The notes under the pieces: model-generated
The model's input: only the letters and a program-made list of their open reading frames with translations
What the model was told of the DNA's origin: nothing
Database searches by the model: none
Made by a program: the position numbers and the translations under genes
Shown: positions 27,292-35,453 of the stretch, one piece after another
How positions within the stretch are numbered: position 1 is the first letter of the stretch
How the letters are laid out: every line of letters begins with the position of its first letter
From: Candidatus Eremiobacterota bacterium
GTDB lineage: Bacteria > Vulcanimicrobiota > Vulcanimicrobiia > Vulcanimicrobiales > Vulcanimicrobiaceae
Assembly (NCBI GenBank): GCA_019235885.1
Contig: JAFAKB010000042.1
Span: forward strand, 1-56,587
Direction of reading: 5' to 3'
Length of the DNA stretch: 56,587 nt

Positions 27292-28322
27292 TCGTCGACT
27301 GCCACGGCCACTACACGACCGCGCCCAAGCCGCTGCAAGACTTCCGCGAAGCGCAGCTCACCGCGCTCGACGATGCCTCGAAAGCGCCGTCGCCGGACAG
27401 CATTCGGATCAGCGACCATGCGATTCGCGAGAGCCTGGAGAACGCGCAACTCAAGTTCCAGCGCGAGCGCGGCACCGATCTGACGATCTTCTCGCCGCGC
27501 GCCTCGGCGATGGCGCACCACGTCGGGACCGAAGCGACGAGCATGGCGTGGACACGCGCCTGCAACGACCTGATTGCGCGCGTGTGTGCGCTGTACCCGC
27601 AGAACTTCGTCGGCGTCTGCCAGTTGCCGCAATCGCCCGGCGCACCGCCGGCGAACAGCGTCGCCGAGCTGGAGCGTTGCGTGAACGAGCTCGGCTTTGT
27701 CGGCTGCAACATCAACCCCGATCCGTCGGGCGGTCACTGGACGAGCCCGCCGCTGACCGACAAGCACTGGTATCCGCTCTACGAGAAAATGGTCGAGCTG
27801 GACGTCCCCGCGATGGTTCACGTCAGCGCGTCGTGCAACCCGAACTTTCACGCCACCGGCGCGCACTACCTCAACGCCGACACAACGGCGTTCATGCAGT
27901 TCCTCACGTCGGATTTGTTCAAGGACTTCCCGACGCTGCGCTTCGTGATCCCGCATGGCGGCGGCGCGGTGCCGTACCATTGGGGCCGCTACCGCGGGCT
28001 CGCGCAGGACATGAAGCGCCCGCCGCTCGACGAGCTGCTGCTGAACAACGTCTTCTTCGACACCTGCGTGTACCACCAGCCGGGGATCGACTTGCTCGCG
28101 AAGGTGATCCCGGTCGAGAATATCATCTTCGGCTCGGAGATGGTCGGCGCGGTTCGCGGGATCGACCCGGAGACCGGCCACAACTACGACGACACAAAGC
28201 GCTACGTCGACGCGCTCCCGCTGAGCGAGGCCGACAAGCGCAAGATCTTCTCCGAGAATGCCGCGCGCGTGTACCCGAGACTGGCGCCGAAGCTGGCGAA
28301 GCTTGCGGAGGTCGCACGATGA
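27288..28322 (+). CDS. ligJ: 4-oxalomesaconate hydratase (amidohydrolase family)
   Basis: The 344-residue amidohydrolase-fold protein begins [12 protein letters not shown] with the metal-binding HGH, and carries VGCNINPDPSGGHW, PAMVHVSASCNPN, FVIPHGGGAVPYHWGRYRG and FGSEMVGAVRGIDPETG, all characteristic of LigJ-type hydratases and distinct from the PIG-L-fold GalB. It adds water to 4-oxalomesaconate to give 4-carboxy-4-hydroxy-2-oxoadipate, the LigK substrate. The GTG at 27288 overlaps the ligU stop, and its stop overlaps the ligI ATG, so all three are translationally coupled. Confidence 0.94.
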   Translation: MIVDCHGHYTTAPKPLQDFREAQLTALDDASKAPSPDSIRISDHAIRESLENAQLKFQRERGTDLTIFSPRASAMAHHVGTEATSMAWTRACNDLIARVCALYPQNFVGVCQLPQSPGAPPANSVAELERCVNELGFVGCNINPDPSGGHWTSPPLTDKHWYPLYEKMVELDVPAMVHVSASCNPNFHATGAHYLNADTTAFMQFLTSDLFKDFPTLRFVIPHGGGAVPYHWGRYRGLAQDMKRPPLDELLLNNVFFDTCVYHQPGIDLLAKVIPVENIIFGSEMVGAVRGIDPETGHNYDDTKRYVDALPLSEADKRKIFSENAARVYPRLAPKLAKLAEVAR

Positions 28323-29211
28323 CGGCGGCGTTCACGATGGACGCGAACTACCGGCCGTACCATCCGAACCCGCGCATACCGGCGTACGCGCCGCCGATGG
28401 GTGCGGTCGATGCGCACTGTCACGTCTTCGGCCCGGGCGATGTGTTCCCATATGCGCCCGAGCGCAAGTACACGCCGTGCGATGCGCCCAAGGAGAAGCT
28501 CTTCGGGCTGCGCGACTTTCTGGAGTTCAGCAAGAACGTCATCGTGCAGGCCAGCTGCCACGGGCGCGACAACTCGGCGCTCGCCGACGCGCTGCGCGCG
28601 TCCGGCGGCAACGCGAAGGGCGTCGCCGTCGTGCGCTACGACGTCTCCGACGACGAGCTCAAGGAACTCGACGAAGCCGGCGTCCGCGCGGTTCGGTTCA
28701 ACTTCGTCAAGCGGCTCGTCGACGCGACGCCGCGCGACAACTATCTGCGCGTCGCGGAGAAGATCGCGCTGCTCGGCTGGCACTTCGTGGTCTACTTCGA
28801 GGCGCCCGAGCTGGAGAGCCTCACGCCGTTCTTGACCTCGTTGCCGGGGACGATCGTCGTCGACCACATGGGACGCCCGGACGTCTCCAAGGGCATCAAC
28901 CATCCGGACTTCCAGCGTTTCGTGCAACTGCTCGACGAGCACGCAAACATCTGGACGAAGGTGACCTGCCCGGAACGGCTCACCGTTGAGGGCCCGCCGT
29001 ACAACGATGTCGTTCCGTTCCAGCGTCTGCTGGTCGAACGGTTTCCGGACCGCGTGCTGTGGGGCACCGACTGGCCGCACCCGAACATGACCTGGATCGT
29101 CCCCGACGACGGTGAGCTGGTCGACATGATCCCGCGCATCGCGCGAACGCCGGAGCTGCAGCAGAAACTGCTCGTCGACAACCCCAACCGCCTGTACTGG
29201 CCCGAGTCGCG

Positions 29212-29215
<4 letters not shown>
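28319..29215 (+). CDS. ligI: 2-pyrone-4,6-dicarboxylate lactonase
   Basis: The 298-residue amidohydrolase superfamily protein has GAVDAHCHVFGPGDVFPYAPER at its N-terminus (quoted in part elsewhere as VDAHCHVFGP), then NVIVQASCHGRDN, GTIVVDHMGRPDV, and LWGTDWPHPN with the catalytic Asp. LigI works without a bound metal and opens the pyrone ring to 4-oxalomesaconate. It starts at an ATG overlapping the ligJ TGA and ends in the ligA ATG. Length and motifs match Sphingomonas LigI. Confidence 0.94.
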
Positions 29216-30538
<1,323 letters not shown>

Positions 30539-30550
30539 CTCGCACGTTTG

Positions 30551-30575
30551 TCATCCTGAGCTTGTCGAAGGGCGA
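30551..30575 (+). repeat. 25-nt palindromic repeat, copy 2, at the ligC ribosome-binding site
   Basis: This copy fills most of the ligB-ligC gap. Its GAAGGG segment (30567-30572) is the only Shine-Dalgarno-like sequence before the ligC GTG at 30582, so the repeat appears to supply the translation signal. The left arm is TCATCCT instead of TCGCCCT, so the outer stem is weaker than in copy 1. Confidence 0.85.
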
Positions 30576-30581
30576 CCCATC

Positions 30582-31523
30582 GTGAAAATAGCCCTCGCGG
30601 GCCAAGGCGCGTTCGGCATCAAACACCTCGAAGCGCTCGCGAACATCGAAGACGTCCAGGTGATCTCCCTCGCCGGCGGCAGCCCCGACGGCACCGAAGA
30701 AGTCGCGCGCAAGTGGAACATCCCCCACTGGACGACCGACCTCGCCGAGACGCTGGCGATCCCGGAAGTCGAAGCGGTGATCCTCGCGACGCCAACGCAG
30801 CTGCACGCCGCGCAGGCCGAGCAGGTGATGCGTGCCGGCAAGCACGTGGAGATCGAAATCCCGATCGCCGACAATCTCGCCGACGCGGAGCGGCTCGTGC
30901 AGGTGCAGCGCGAAACCGGCGTGGTGGCGATGGGCGGCCACACCCGCCGCTTCAACCCGAGCCACCAATGGATTCACAACCGCATCAAAGCTGGCGAGCT
31001 GAACATCCAGCAGATGGACGTGCAAACGTACTTCTTCCGCCGCACGAACACAAACGCGCTCGGCAAACCCCGCAGCTGGACGGATCACCTCCTCTGGCAC
31101 CACGCATGCCACACGGTAGACCTCTTCCAATACCAAAACGGCGAAACCGCCTCGCAAGCGATCGGCGTCCAAGGCCCGACCCATCCACAGCTCGGCATCG
31201 CCATGGACATGGCCATCCTGCTAAAAGTCCCAAACGGCGCGATCTGCACGCTGTCGCTGTCCTTCAACAACGAAGGCCCATTCGGCACGTTCTTCCGCTA
31301 CATCTGCGACAATGGCACCTACCTAGCCCGCTACGACGACCTCGTCGACGGCAACAACAACAACATCGACCTAACCGGGGTGGACCTCTCAATGAATGGG
31401 ATTGAGCTGCAGGATCGGGAGTTCATTGCAGCGATCTGCGAAGCGCGAGAGCCAAACGCAAGCGTGGCCCAATGCCTGAGCGCAATGCGGACGCTACATT
31501 TCATCGAGCGCACACTAGATTAA
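30582..31523 (+). CDS. ligC: 4-carboxy-2-hydroxymuconate-6-semialdehyde dehydrogenase
   Basis: The 313-residue Gfo/Idh/MocA-fold NADP-dependent enzyme has GQGAFGIKHLEAL (dinucleotide binding), ATPTQLHAAQAEQ, GKHVEIEIPIAD and LLWHHACHTVDLFQY, a pattern typical of LigC. It oxidises the hemiacetal form of CHMS to 2-pyrone-4,6-dicarboxylate, which LigI then opens. It is the last gene of the lig operon. The coding sequence is noticeably richer in A towards the 3' end. The GTG start depends on the repeat-derived GAAGGG. Confidence 0.94.
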   Translation: MKIALAGQGAFGIKHLEALANIEDVQVISLAGGSPDGTEEVARKWNIPHWTTDLAETLAIPEVEAVILATPTQLHAAQAEQVMRAGKHVEIEIPIADNLADAERLVQVQRETGVVAMGGHTRRFNPSHQWIHNRIKAGELNIQQMDVQTYFFRRTNTNALGKPRSWTDHLLWHHACHTVDLFQYQNGETASQAIGVQGPTHPQLGIAMDMAILLKVPNGAICTLSLSFNNEGPFGTFFRYICDNGTYLARYDDLVDGNNNNIDLTGVDLSMNGIELQDREFIAAICEAREPNASVAQCLSAMRTLHFIERTLD

Positions 31524-31622
31524 CTCCGCACAGCGTTGCCACCGATCCGTGAGGCAGGTCGGCTGGGCAAGGTCCGGTCGAAGGCTCTTCAGGCGACCGC
31601 ACGGCTGGATTCCGCCCGCAGC

Positions 31623-31646
31623 TGGTGCAGAATGGCGGATTCGAAC
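31623..31646 (-). other. tRNA 3'-end fragment, possible attachment site
   Basis: On the minus strand these 24 nt read as the 3' end of a tRNA: G53, loop TTCGAAT, CCGCC (61-65), ATTCTGC (66-72), discriminator A and CCA. The matching 5' half is absent: position 52 no longer pairs and no GCAGAAT acceptor strand lies ~75 nt away. Such 3' fragments are typical att sites left by integration. The broken side faces the accessory patch at higher coordinates. The rest of the 232-nt gap (31524-31755) shows no gene. Confidence 0.45.
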
Positions 31647-31755
31647 AGGCGTCTAGTCTACGGCGGCGTAGCCCTTTCGGGCGATGATGGTCCCCGTTCG
31701 TACCCTTACTGCGCCGACCGGAATTGCTTCTTCTGGCGGCGCAACGACGTGCGGC

Positions 31756-32010
31756 TCAGCCCTGAAGCGCTTTCTCTCCGCCCTTCGCAAGAAACTGCTC
31801 CCAGTCGGCCGCACTGATACGCATACCGGCTATCGCTTCGGCTCTCAATTTCCAAACACAGTTGCCGTCGTTGCACATCAAGGCGCCCGACCCATTCTCA
31901 ATTCCCCGCAGGACAGCTGCGACAGACGGCGGAGCAAGGTTGGTTCGGATCTCCGCACCCGAAATGAGCACGATCGTGACGGGGACGGTAGGCGCGTTTG
32001 TCTGGGACAT
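31756..32010 (-). CDS. Small protein of unknown function
   Basis: The 84-residue product (MSQTNAPTVPVTIVLISG ... ADWEQFLAKGGEKALQG, quoted in part) has a short beta-like start, two Cys in LMCNDGNCVWKL, and an amphipathic helical end. It reads as a compact globular domain. It is divergent from the SIR2 gene with 32 nt between the starts, so the two probably share a control region. It shares the lower-GC composition of the accessory patch. It could be a partner or modulator of the SIR2 protein, but nothing proves that. Confidence 0.55.
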   Translation of the reverse strand: MSQTNAPTVPVTIVLISGAEIRTNLAPPSVAAVLRGIENGSGALMCNDGNCVWKLRAEAIAGMRISAADWEQFLAKGGEKALQG

Positions 32011-32042
32011 GGCTCCATTATGCCCCGCGCCGAGCGCTAACG

Positions 32043-33734
32043 ATGAACCCCTTGGCGAAGCTCGCGGTCGCCCTCGCCGACGGCAATGGTCGCTATGCGG
32101 TCCTCATCGGCTCGGGTGTTTCACGGGCCGCAGGGATGCCCACCGGATGGGAGGTTGTTGGGGACTTAATTACCCGGTACGCGATCGCCGAGGGAGAAGG
32201 CGCTCCGTCGGATCCATTCGCTTGGTACCGAGCCCGCTTTGCCGACGAGCCATCGTACTCGCAGCTTCTCGATCGACTCGCGCCAACACAGGCTGAACGT
32301 CAGGCGGTACTAGAAGCGTATTGGCTTCCAACTGACGAGGACAGAGAACGTGGGCTGAAAATTCCCTCGATTGCCCATCGCGCCATAGCAACACTCGCCC
32401 AGCGCGGAGCCGTCCGGATCATCCTCACGACAAACTTCGATCCATTGACAGAACAGGCCCTCGAAACTGCCGGCGTTCCCTTCCGTGTAATCTCGAGTGG
32501 CGACGACGCTGAGGGTGCCCCGCCTTACGTTCATGGCGGCGTCTACGTGGTTAAAATCTCGGGCGACTACCGTGACACGCGTATCGCCAATACCTTAGCA
32601 GAGCTCTCGGTGCTCGATCCCCGGCTCGCCGCTTACTTGGAGCGCATCATCGATGATTTTGGCCTCATTGTCTGCGGCTGGAGCGGTGAGTGGGACATCG
32701 CGCTAGTTGAGACGATTCTCGCAGCACCGAACAGACGCTACACGATGTGGTGGGCCAGCCGGGGCAAGCCACGGACGAAGGCGGCGGAGATCATTACGAA
32801 GCGCGATGCGGAGGTCATTGGGATCGCGGATGCCGACACGTTTTTCGGGGAACTCACCGCGCGCGTGGAAGCGCTAATCGACCTACGTGCACCGCGCCTA
32901 GAGGACACCGAGCAGGCGTCCGCGCTCGTCAAGCACCTTCTGCCTCGTGCCGACGGCCTGATTCGACTACGAGAACTCGTCATACGAGAAGCGGACCGGG
33001 TCAAAGAGGTGATCTATTCATTCCCGGTAGAGTCATATCCGTCGGGTGTGGAGTTCAAGGCGAGTTTTGAGCGTATAGAAGCCGCCGTGGCGGTACTGGC
33101 CTCGATGCTCGCGACCATCGCTTTCTATGGCGACCACATCCTTTATGGAACCATTGTGGCCGATGCGGTTCGCAGATTCGTCCCCTCAATGCCGGGCACT
33201 GGAAACCCGTTACTCTTGAATCTACGCGAGCGCTGGGCAGCTCAAGTACTGGCGAACGCGGTCTCTGTGGGTGCCTACTTCGGAAACAAGCCTGCGTTCT
33301 TTGCCTCTGCCTACGGAGGCTTGTTTTGGCATAACGGCCGCACGAACTACTTTGCGTCCATGATCGCAAATGACTGGTGGGACCGAGCAGTGGACAAATG
33401 CCTTTCGGGTCAAGAATACTATTGCGGCTGGACGTACCGTCTGCGGGAACTCGCGCGTAACCTTATTCCAATACTCGCGCTTCGTGCCGACGACTTCGAC
33501 CGTGCCTTTTTCCGCATGGACTACGTCCGTAGCGTACTCATCCGACGGTTAACAGACGGCGCGATTCTGGCCTTCGGAGAAGGCGTGAGGCGGTCCGAAA
33601 TTCGCGACGAGGTCGAGAGGGAGCGCCAGGAGGCTGGGACCGAATGGCCGCCATTCCGGACCGGTATCATGTCGCATGCCGACTGGACAAAATATTCCAG
33701 CGAAAGCGTTTACGACGCCAGCGTCGGAGACTGA
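32043..33734 (+). CDS. SIR2-family protein, candidate NAD-depleting defence effector
   Basis: Of 563 residues, the first ~275 form a SIR2-like NAD-binding domain: AVLIGSGVSRAAGMPTGWEV (residues 19-38), ILTTNFDPLTEQAL, KISGDYRDTRIANT and LIVCGWSGEWD. The rest is a helical domain with no recognised family, ending DASVGD. Stand-alone SIR2 proteins of this kind are often antiphage effectors that hydrolyse NAD+ after sensing infection. In related proteins the motif is normally K-hydrophobic-H-G-D-Y; here residue 173 is Ser (KISGDY). The nearest His is His164. The ATG at 32043 is preferred over a TTG at 31998. Codon use and GC differ clearly from the lig genes. Confidence 0.85.
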   Translation: MNPLAKLAVALADGNGRYAVLIGSGVSRAAGMPTGWEVVGDLITRYAIAEGEGAPSDPFAWYRARFADEPSYSQLLDRLAPTQAERQAVLEAYWLPTDEDRERGLKIPSIAHRAIATLAQRGAVRIILTTNFDPLTEQALETAGVPFRVISSGDDAEGAPPYVHGGVYVVKISGDYRDTRIANTLAELSVLDPRLAAYLERIIDDFGLIVCGWSGEWDIALVETILAAPNRRYTMWWASRGKPRTKAAEIITKRDAEVIGIADADTFFGELTARVEALIDLRAPRLEDTEQASALVKHLLPRADGLIRLRELVIREADRVKEVIYSFPVESYPSGVEFKASFERIEAAVAVLASMLATIAFYGDHILYGTIVADAVRRFVPSMPGTGNPLLLNLRERWAAQVLANAVSVGAYFGNKPAFFASAYGGLFWHNGRTNYFASMIANDWWDRAVDKCLSGQEYYCGWTYRLRELARNLIPILALRADDFDRAFFRMDYVRSVLIRRLTDGAILAFGEGVRRSEIRDEVERERQEAGTEWPPFRTGIMSHADWTKYSSESVYDASVGD

Positions 33735-33791
33735 GGCGGCGACGTTAAGGGTGTGCGCCTTGTAGCTCGACGAAAAACTTCCTTTAGTGCA

Positions 33792-33820
33792 TTGATTCGA
33801 ACGCATGCTCGCGCTATAAT
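33792..33820 (+). promoter_or_regulatory. Strong sigma-70 promoter
   Basis: TTGATT and a perfect TATAAT are separated by exactly 17 nt, by far the best promoter match noticed in the window. It points at the reading frame at 33900, leaving a ~73-nt untranslated leader. Confidence 0.8.
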
Positions 33821-33827
33821 ACTAGTA

Positions 33828-33890
33828 AGCGAAATTTCTTCGCTATTAAACAGTAAGCGGCCCAGCCGGTGTTAGAGCACCGGCCGAGCC
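33828..33890 (+). promoter_or_regulatory. Structured 5' leader with two hairpins
   Basis: Hairpin A is AGCGAA-ATTTC-TTCGCT (33828-33844). Hairpin B (33859-33890) has inner stem GCCGGTG/CACCGGC with loop TTAGAG, a symmetric CCA/CGA internal loop and outer GGC/GCC. Both sit between the strong promoter and the ATG at 33900. There is no T-tract, so these are not simple terminators. The function is unknown. Confidence 0.5.
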
Positions 33891-33899
33891 CGTCACCCG

Positions 33900-34304
33900 A
33901 TGAAGGTTCCATCGAATGACAATCTCCAAATTCGACGTACTGACGTCGAGCCCTCGGCGCGGGCTTTCCGGCGCCGAACATCGTCCGTTTCATCATCGCC
34001 TTTGGGTGATCGCATGATGGCGTTACTTACCGAGTTCCACGCCTCGATGGCCGATGTCACGGACGAAAACCACGAGAACAGGGCCGGCTTGGTGCAGGCT
34101 GACGACTTCAATGCCGAGGTCGTCGTACGGTTCCTGCGCGACAACGGTGTCGACGCGTCGGTCGACGAGTCGACCGGCGGCTTTCGCTACATGGCCGCGG
34201 ATCCCGCGCGTGCTTCCGACGTGCGCTTCGCCTGCGTCTGCCTGCGCGCATCGATCAGCTACGCGCTGGAAGCTGCCTTCTGGTGCATTAAGGCGAAGCG
34301 ATGA
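33900..34304 (+). CDS. Unknown protein coupled to an XRE regulator
   Basis: The frame from the ATG at 33900 gives 134 residues, but the first ~38 are low-complexity and the pair of ATGs at 34014/34017 (MMALLTEFHASMADV) is an equally good start, giving 96 residues. The later part (DDFNAEVVVRFLRDNGVDASVDESTGGFRYMA) looks like an alpha/beta fold, ending ALEAAFWCIKAKR. Its TGA overlaps the ATG of the XRE gene (ATGA). The strong promoter at 33792 drives both. No family is recognised. Confidence 0.58.
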   Translation: MKVPSNDNLQIRRTDVEPSARAFRRRTSSVSSSPLGDRMMALLTEFHASMADVTDENHENRAGLVQADDFNAEVVVRFLRDNGVDASVDESTGGFRYMAADPARASDVRFACVCLRASISYALEAAFWCIKAKR

Positions 34305-34840
34305 TCAACAAGCATTCGTACTCGCCCCATGCTCCGCGCTGGAACGGACAACGAAGAACCGCGCCGGTAGAGTCGCTATCGGCACGCGTCCTCCGCCTCC
34401 GCATCGCGCGCGGCTACAGCGCCTCCGATCTGGCAACGGAAGCCGGCGTCTTGTCGGGCACGATCCGCCGGCTCGAGTCCGGCAAGCCCGTCGACAAGCG
34501 CATCCTGTCGGCGGTGGCGGTGGCGCTCGGCGTGCCGTACTGCCGTCTTCTCTGCGGCGAGCACAGCTGCGCCGAACGCGCCTGCGTTCCGCTGCGGTCG
34601 ATCCCCGAGCCCAGGCGCAGCCGCGCCGATCACCGCAACCGACCTCGACGCGAAAAAGGGCGGCCCAGAGGCCGCCCTTCGCGTTTCGTGCCAACCTACG
34701 CCGACACCACGTCATGCGATGGTGGCGGACCGGGGTGGCCTGCGACCACCGTTTGCCGGTTTGTGGAGCGAAGCAAGCGCTCGAAATACAATCGTTGGGC
34801 CTTCGATGGGTTGCGTTTAGGGCATTTTAGTTGCATTTAG
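34301..34840 (+). CDS. XRE-family HTH regulator with doubtful C-terminal half
   Basis: Residues ~26-85 form an XRE/Cro-type helix-turn-helix (SARVLRLRIARGYSASDLAT, EAGVLSGTIRRLESGKPVDK, LSAVAVALGVPYCRLL). After CGEHSCAERACV the sequence turns Arg/Pro-rich and reads straight through a perfect terminator hairpin at 34656-34679, so the true 3' end is suspect: a frameshift near 34580-34620 or a run-on open frame is likely. It presumably autoregulates the operon with the upstream gene. All three frames are open here, so composition alone does not decide. Confidence 0.6.
   Translation: MINKHSYSPHAPRWNGQRRTAPVESLSARVLRLRIARGYSASDLATEAGVLSGTIRRLESGKPVDKRILSAVAVALGVPYCRLLCGEHSCAERACVPLRSIPEPRRSRADHRNRPRREKGRPRGRPSRFVPTYADTTSCDGGGPGWPATTVCRFVERSKRSKYNRWAFDGLRLGHFSCI
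34656..34679. terminator. Intrinsic terminator inside the XRE reading frame
   Basis: A perfect 10-bp stem, AAGGGCGGCC with GGCCGCCCTT, has loop CAGA, an A-run just before (AAAAA) and TTCGCGTTTCG after. It works on both strands. Its location within the annotated XRE frame is the odd point. Confidence 0.75.
34813..34840 (+). repeat. Tandem operator-like repeats upstream of the antitoxin
   Basis: GCGTTTAG, GCATTTTAG and GCATTTAG begin at 34813, 34822 and 34833, about one helical turn apart, overlapping the presumed -35 of the antitoxin promoter. Such direct repeats typically bind an autoregulating antitoxin. The binding protein is inferred. Confidence 0.55.
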
Positions 34841-34859
34841 GACGTTTCCGCGGTATGGT
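34831..34859 (+). promoter_or_regulatory. Probable antitoxin promoter
   Basis: TTGCAT and TATGGT are separated by 17 nt, giving a start near 34866 and a ~23-nt leader before the ATG at 34889. The -10 matches 4 of 6, the -35 3 of 6. Confidence 0.45.
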
Positions 34860-34888
34860 GTCGGCACCAGCCAAGCAAAGGACCACCC

Positions 34889-35338
34889 ATGGCGACAAAG
34901 GGTCCGGCTTCGGACGTCATTCAACCGGTAGCGGCAGACAACGCGGCCCTCGATGCGCTCGAGGCCGCGCTATCACGCGTCGCGGGAAGTACGTCATTTT
35001 GCCTTTCTGGACCGGACACGGCGCCGATCGAGCTTCCTGAGTCGCTATACCGCGCTCTTAGGGACGCCGCTCATATCTTGCGTCAAGGATCAGCCGTCGT
35101 TATCTCGCCTCTGCAGCGACGACTATCGACGACGGAAGCCGGCGATTTGCTCGGTGTGTCCCGGCAATACCTGACGCGCCTCATCGACAAGGGCGAGATT
35201 CCATGCGATCGCACAGGCCGTCATCGGCGATTGAAGCTGAGCGACGTTCTCGAATACAAGCGTCGTCGTGACGAGGCTCGCGGGGCGTTTCTGGACGACC
35301 TCACGGCGGAATCTGCGGACGCGGGGTATTACGACTAA
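34889..35338 (+). CDS. Antitoxin with excisionase-type helix-turn-helix
   Basis: The 149-residue protein has an N-terminal helical part (ALDALEAALSRVAG, LPESLYRALRDAAHILRQG) and a C-terminal HTH_17/excisionase domain: LSTTEAGDLLGVSRQYLTRLIDKGEIP, CDRTGRHRRLKLSDVLEYKRRRDEA, DDLTAESADAGYYD. This arrangement is the antitoxin of a common two-gene module whose partner is a PIN-domain ribonuclease starting just after it. AAAGGA lies 7 nt before the ATG. Here the expected partner is gone except for its first codons. Confidence 0.82.
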   Translation: MATKGPASDVIQPVAADNAALDALEAALSRVAGSTSFCLSGPDTAPIELPESLYRALRDAAHILRQGSAVVISPLQRRLSTTEAGDLLGVSRQYLTRLIDKGEIPCDRTGRHRRLKLSDVLEYKRRRDEARGAFLDDLTAESADAGYYD

Positions 35339-35343
35339 TTTTT

Positions 35344-35385
35344 CGGTTCACCGTTGTACTCGACATGATCGCAGCTGCGTCCTGA
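35344..35385 (+). pseudogene. Remnant of a PIN-domain toxin
   Basis: Directly after the antitoxin stop the sequence reads RFTVVLD, the characteristic first residues of PIN toxins paired with this antitoxin (normally followed by an A-x-V-L-Y-P-like stretch), then MIAAAS and a TGA at 35383. Everything after the seventh residue is lost. The 68 nt beyond, up to the kelch gene, hold nothing recognisable. Confidence 0.58.
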
Positions 35386-35453
35386 ACGACCTCAGCTTAA
35401 TGTGACATAGACCCACGATCGTTCCGCGTCACGCGTGCGAATCTCCGAAGATA

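Noticed and set aside
31623-31720. A complete tRNA gene on the minus strand
   Set aside because: The 5' acceptor strand and a pairing T-stem are missing; only the 3' 24 bases fit a tRNA.
33791-33800. A second ATTCGAAC match, like the tRNA fragment at 31623
   Set aside because: Only 8 bases agree and no CCA or acceptor sequence adjoins it, so it is chance and not the second att copy.
33859-33890. A tRNA-like stretch with GTGTTAGAGCACC, resembling a D-arm
   Set aside because: No anticodon arm, T-arm or acceptor follows in either direction; it is one hairpin of the leader before 33900.
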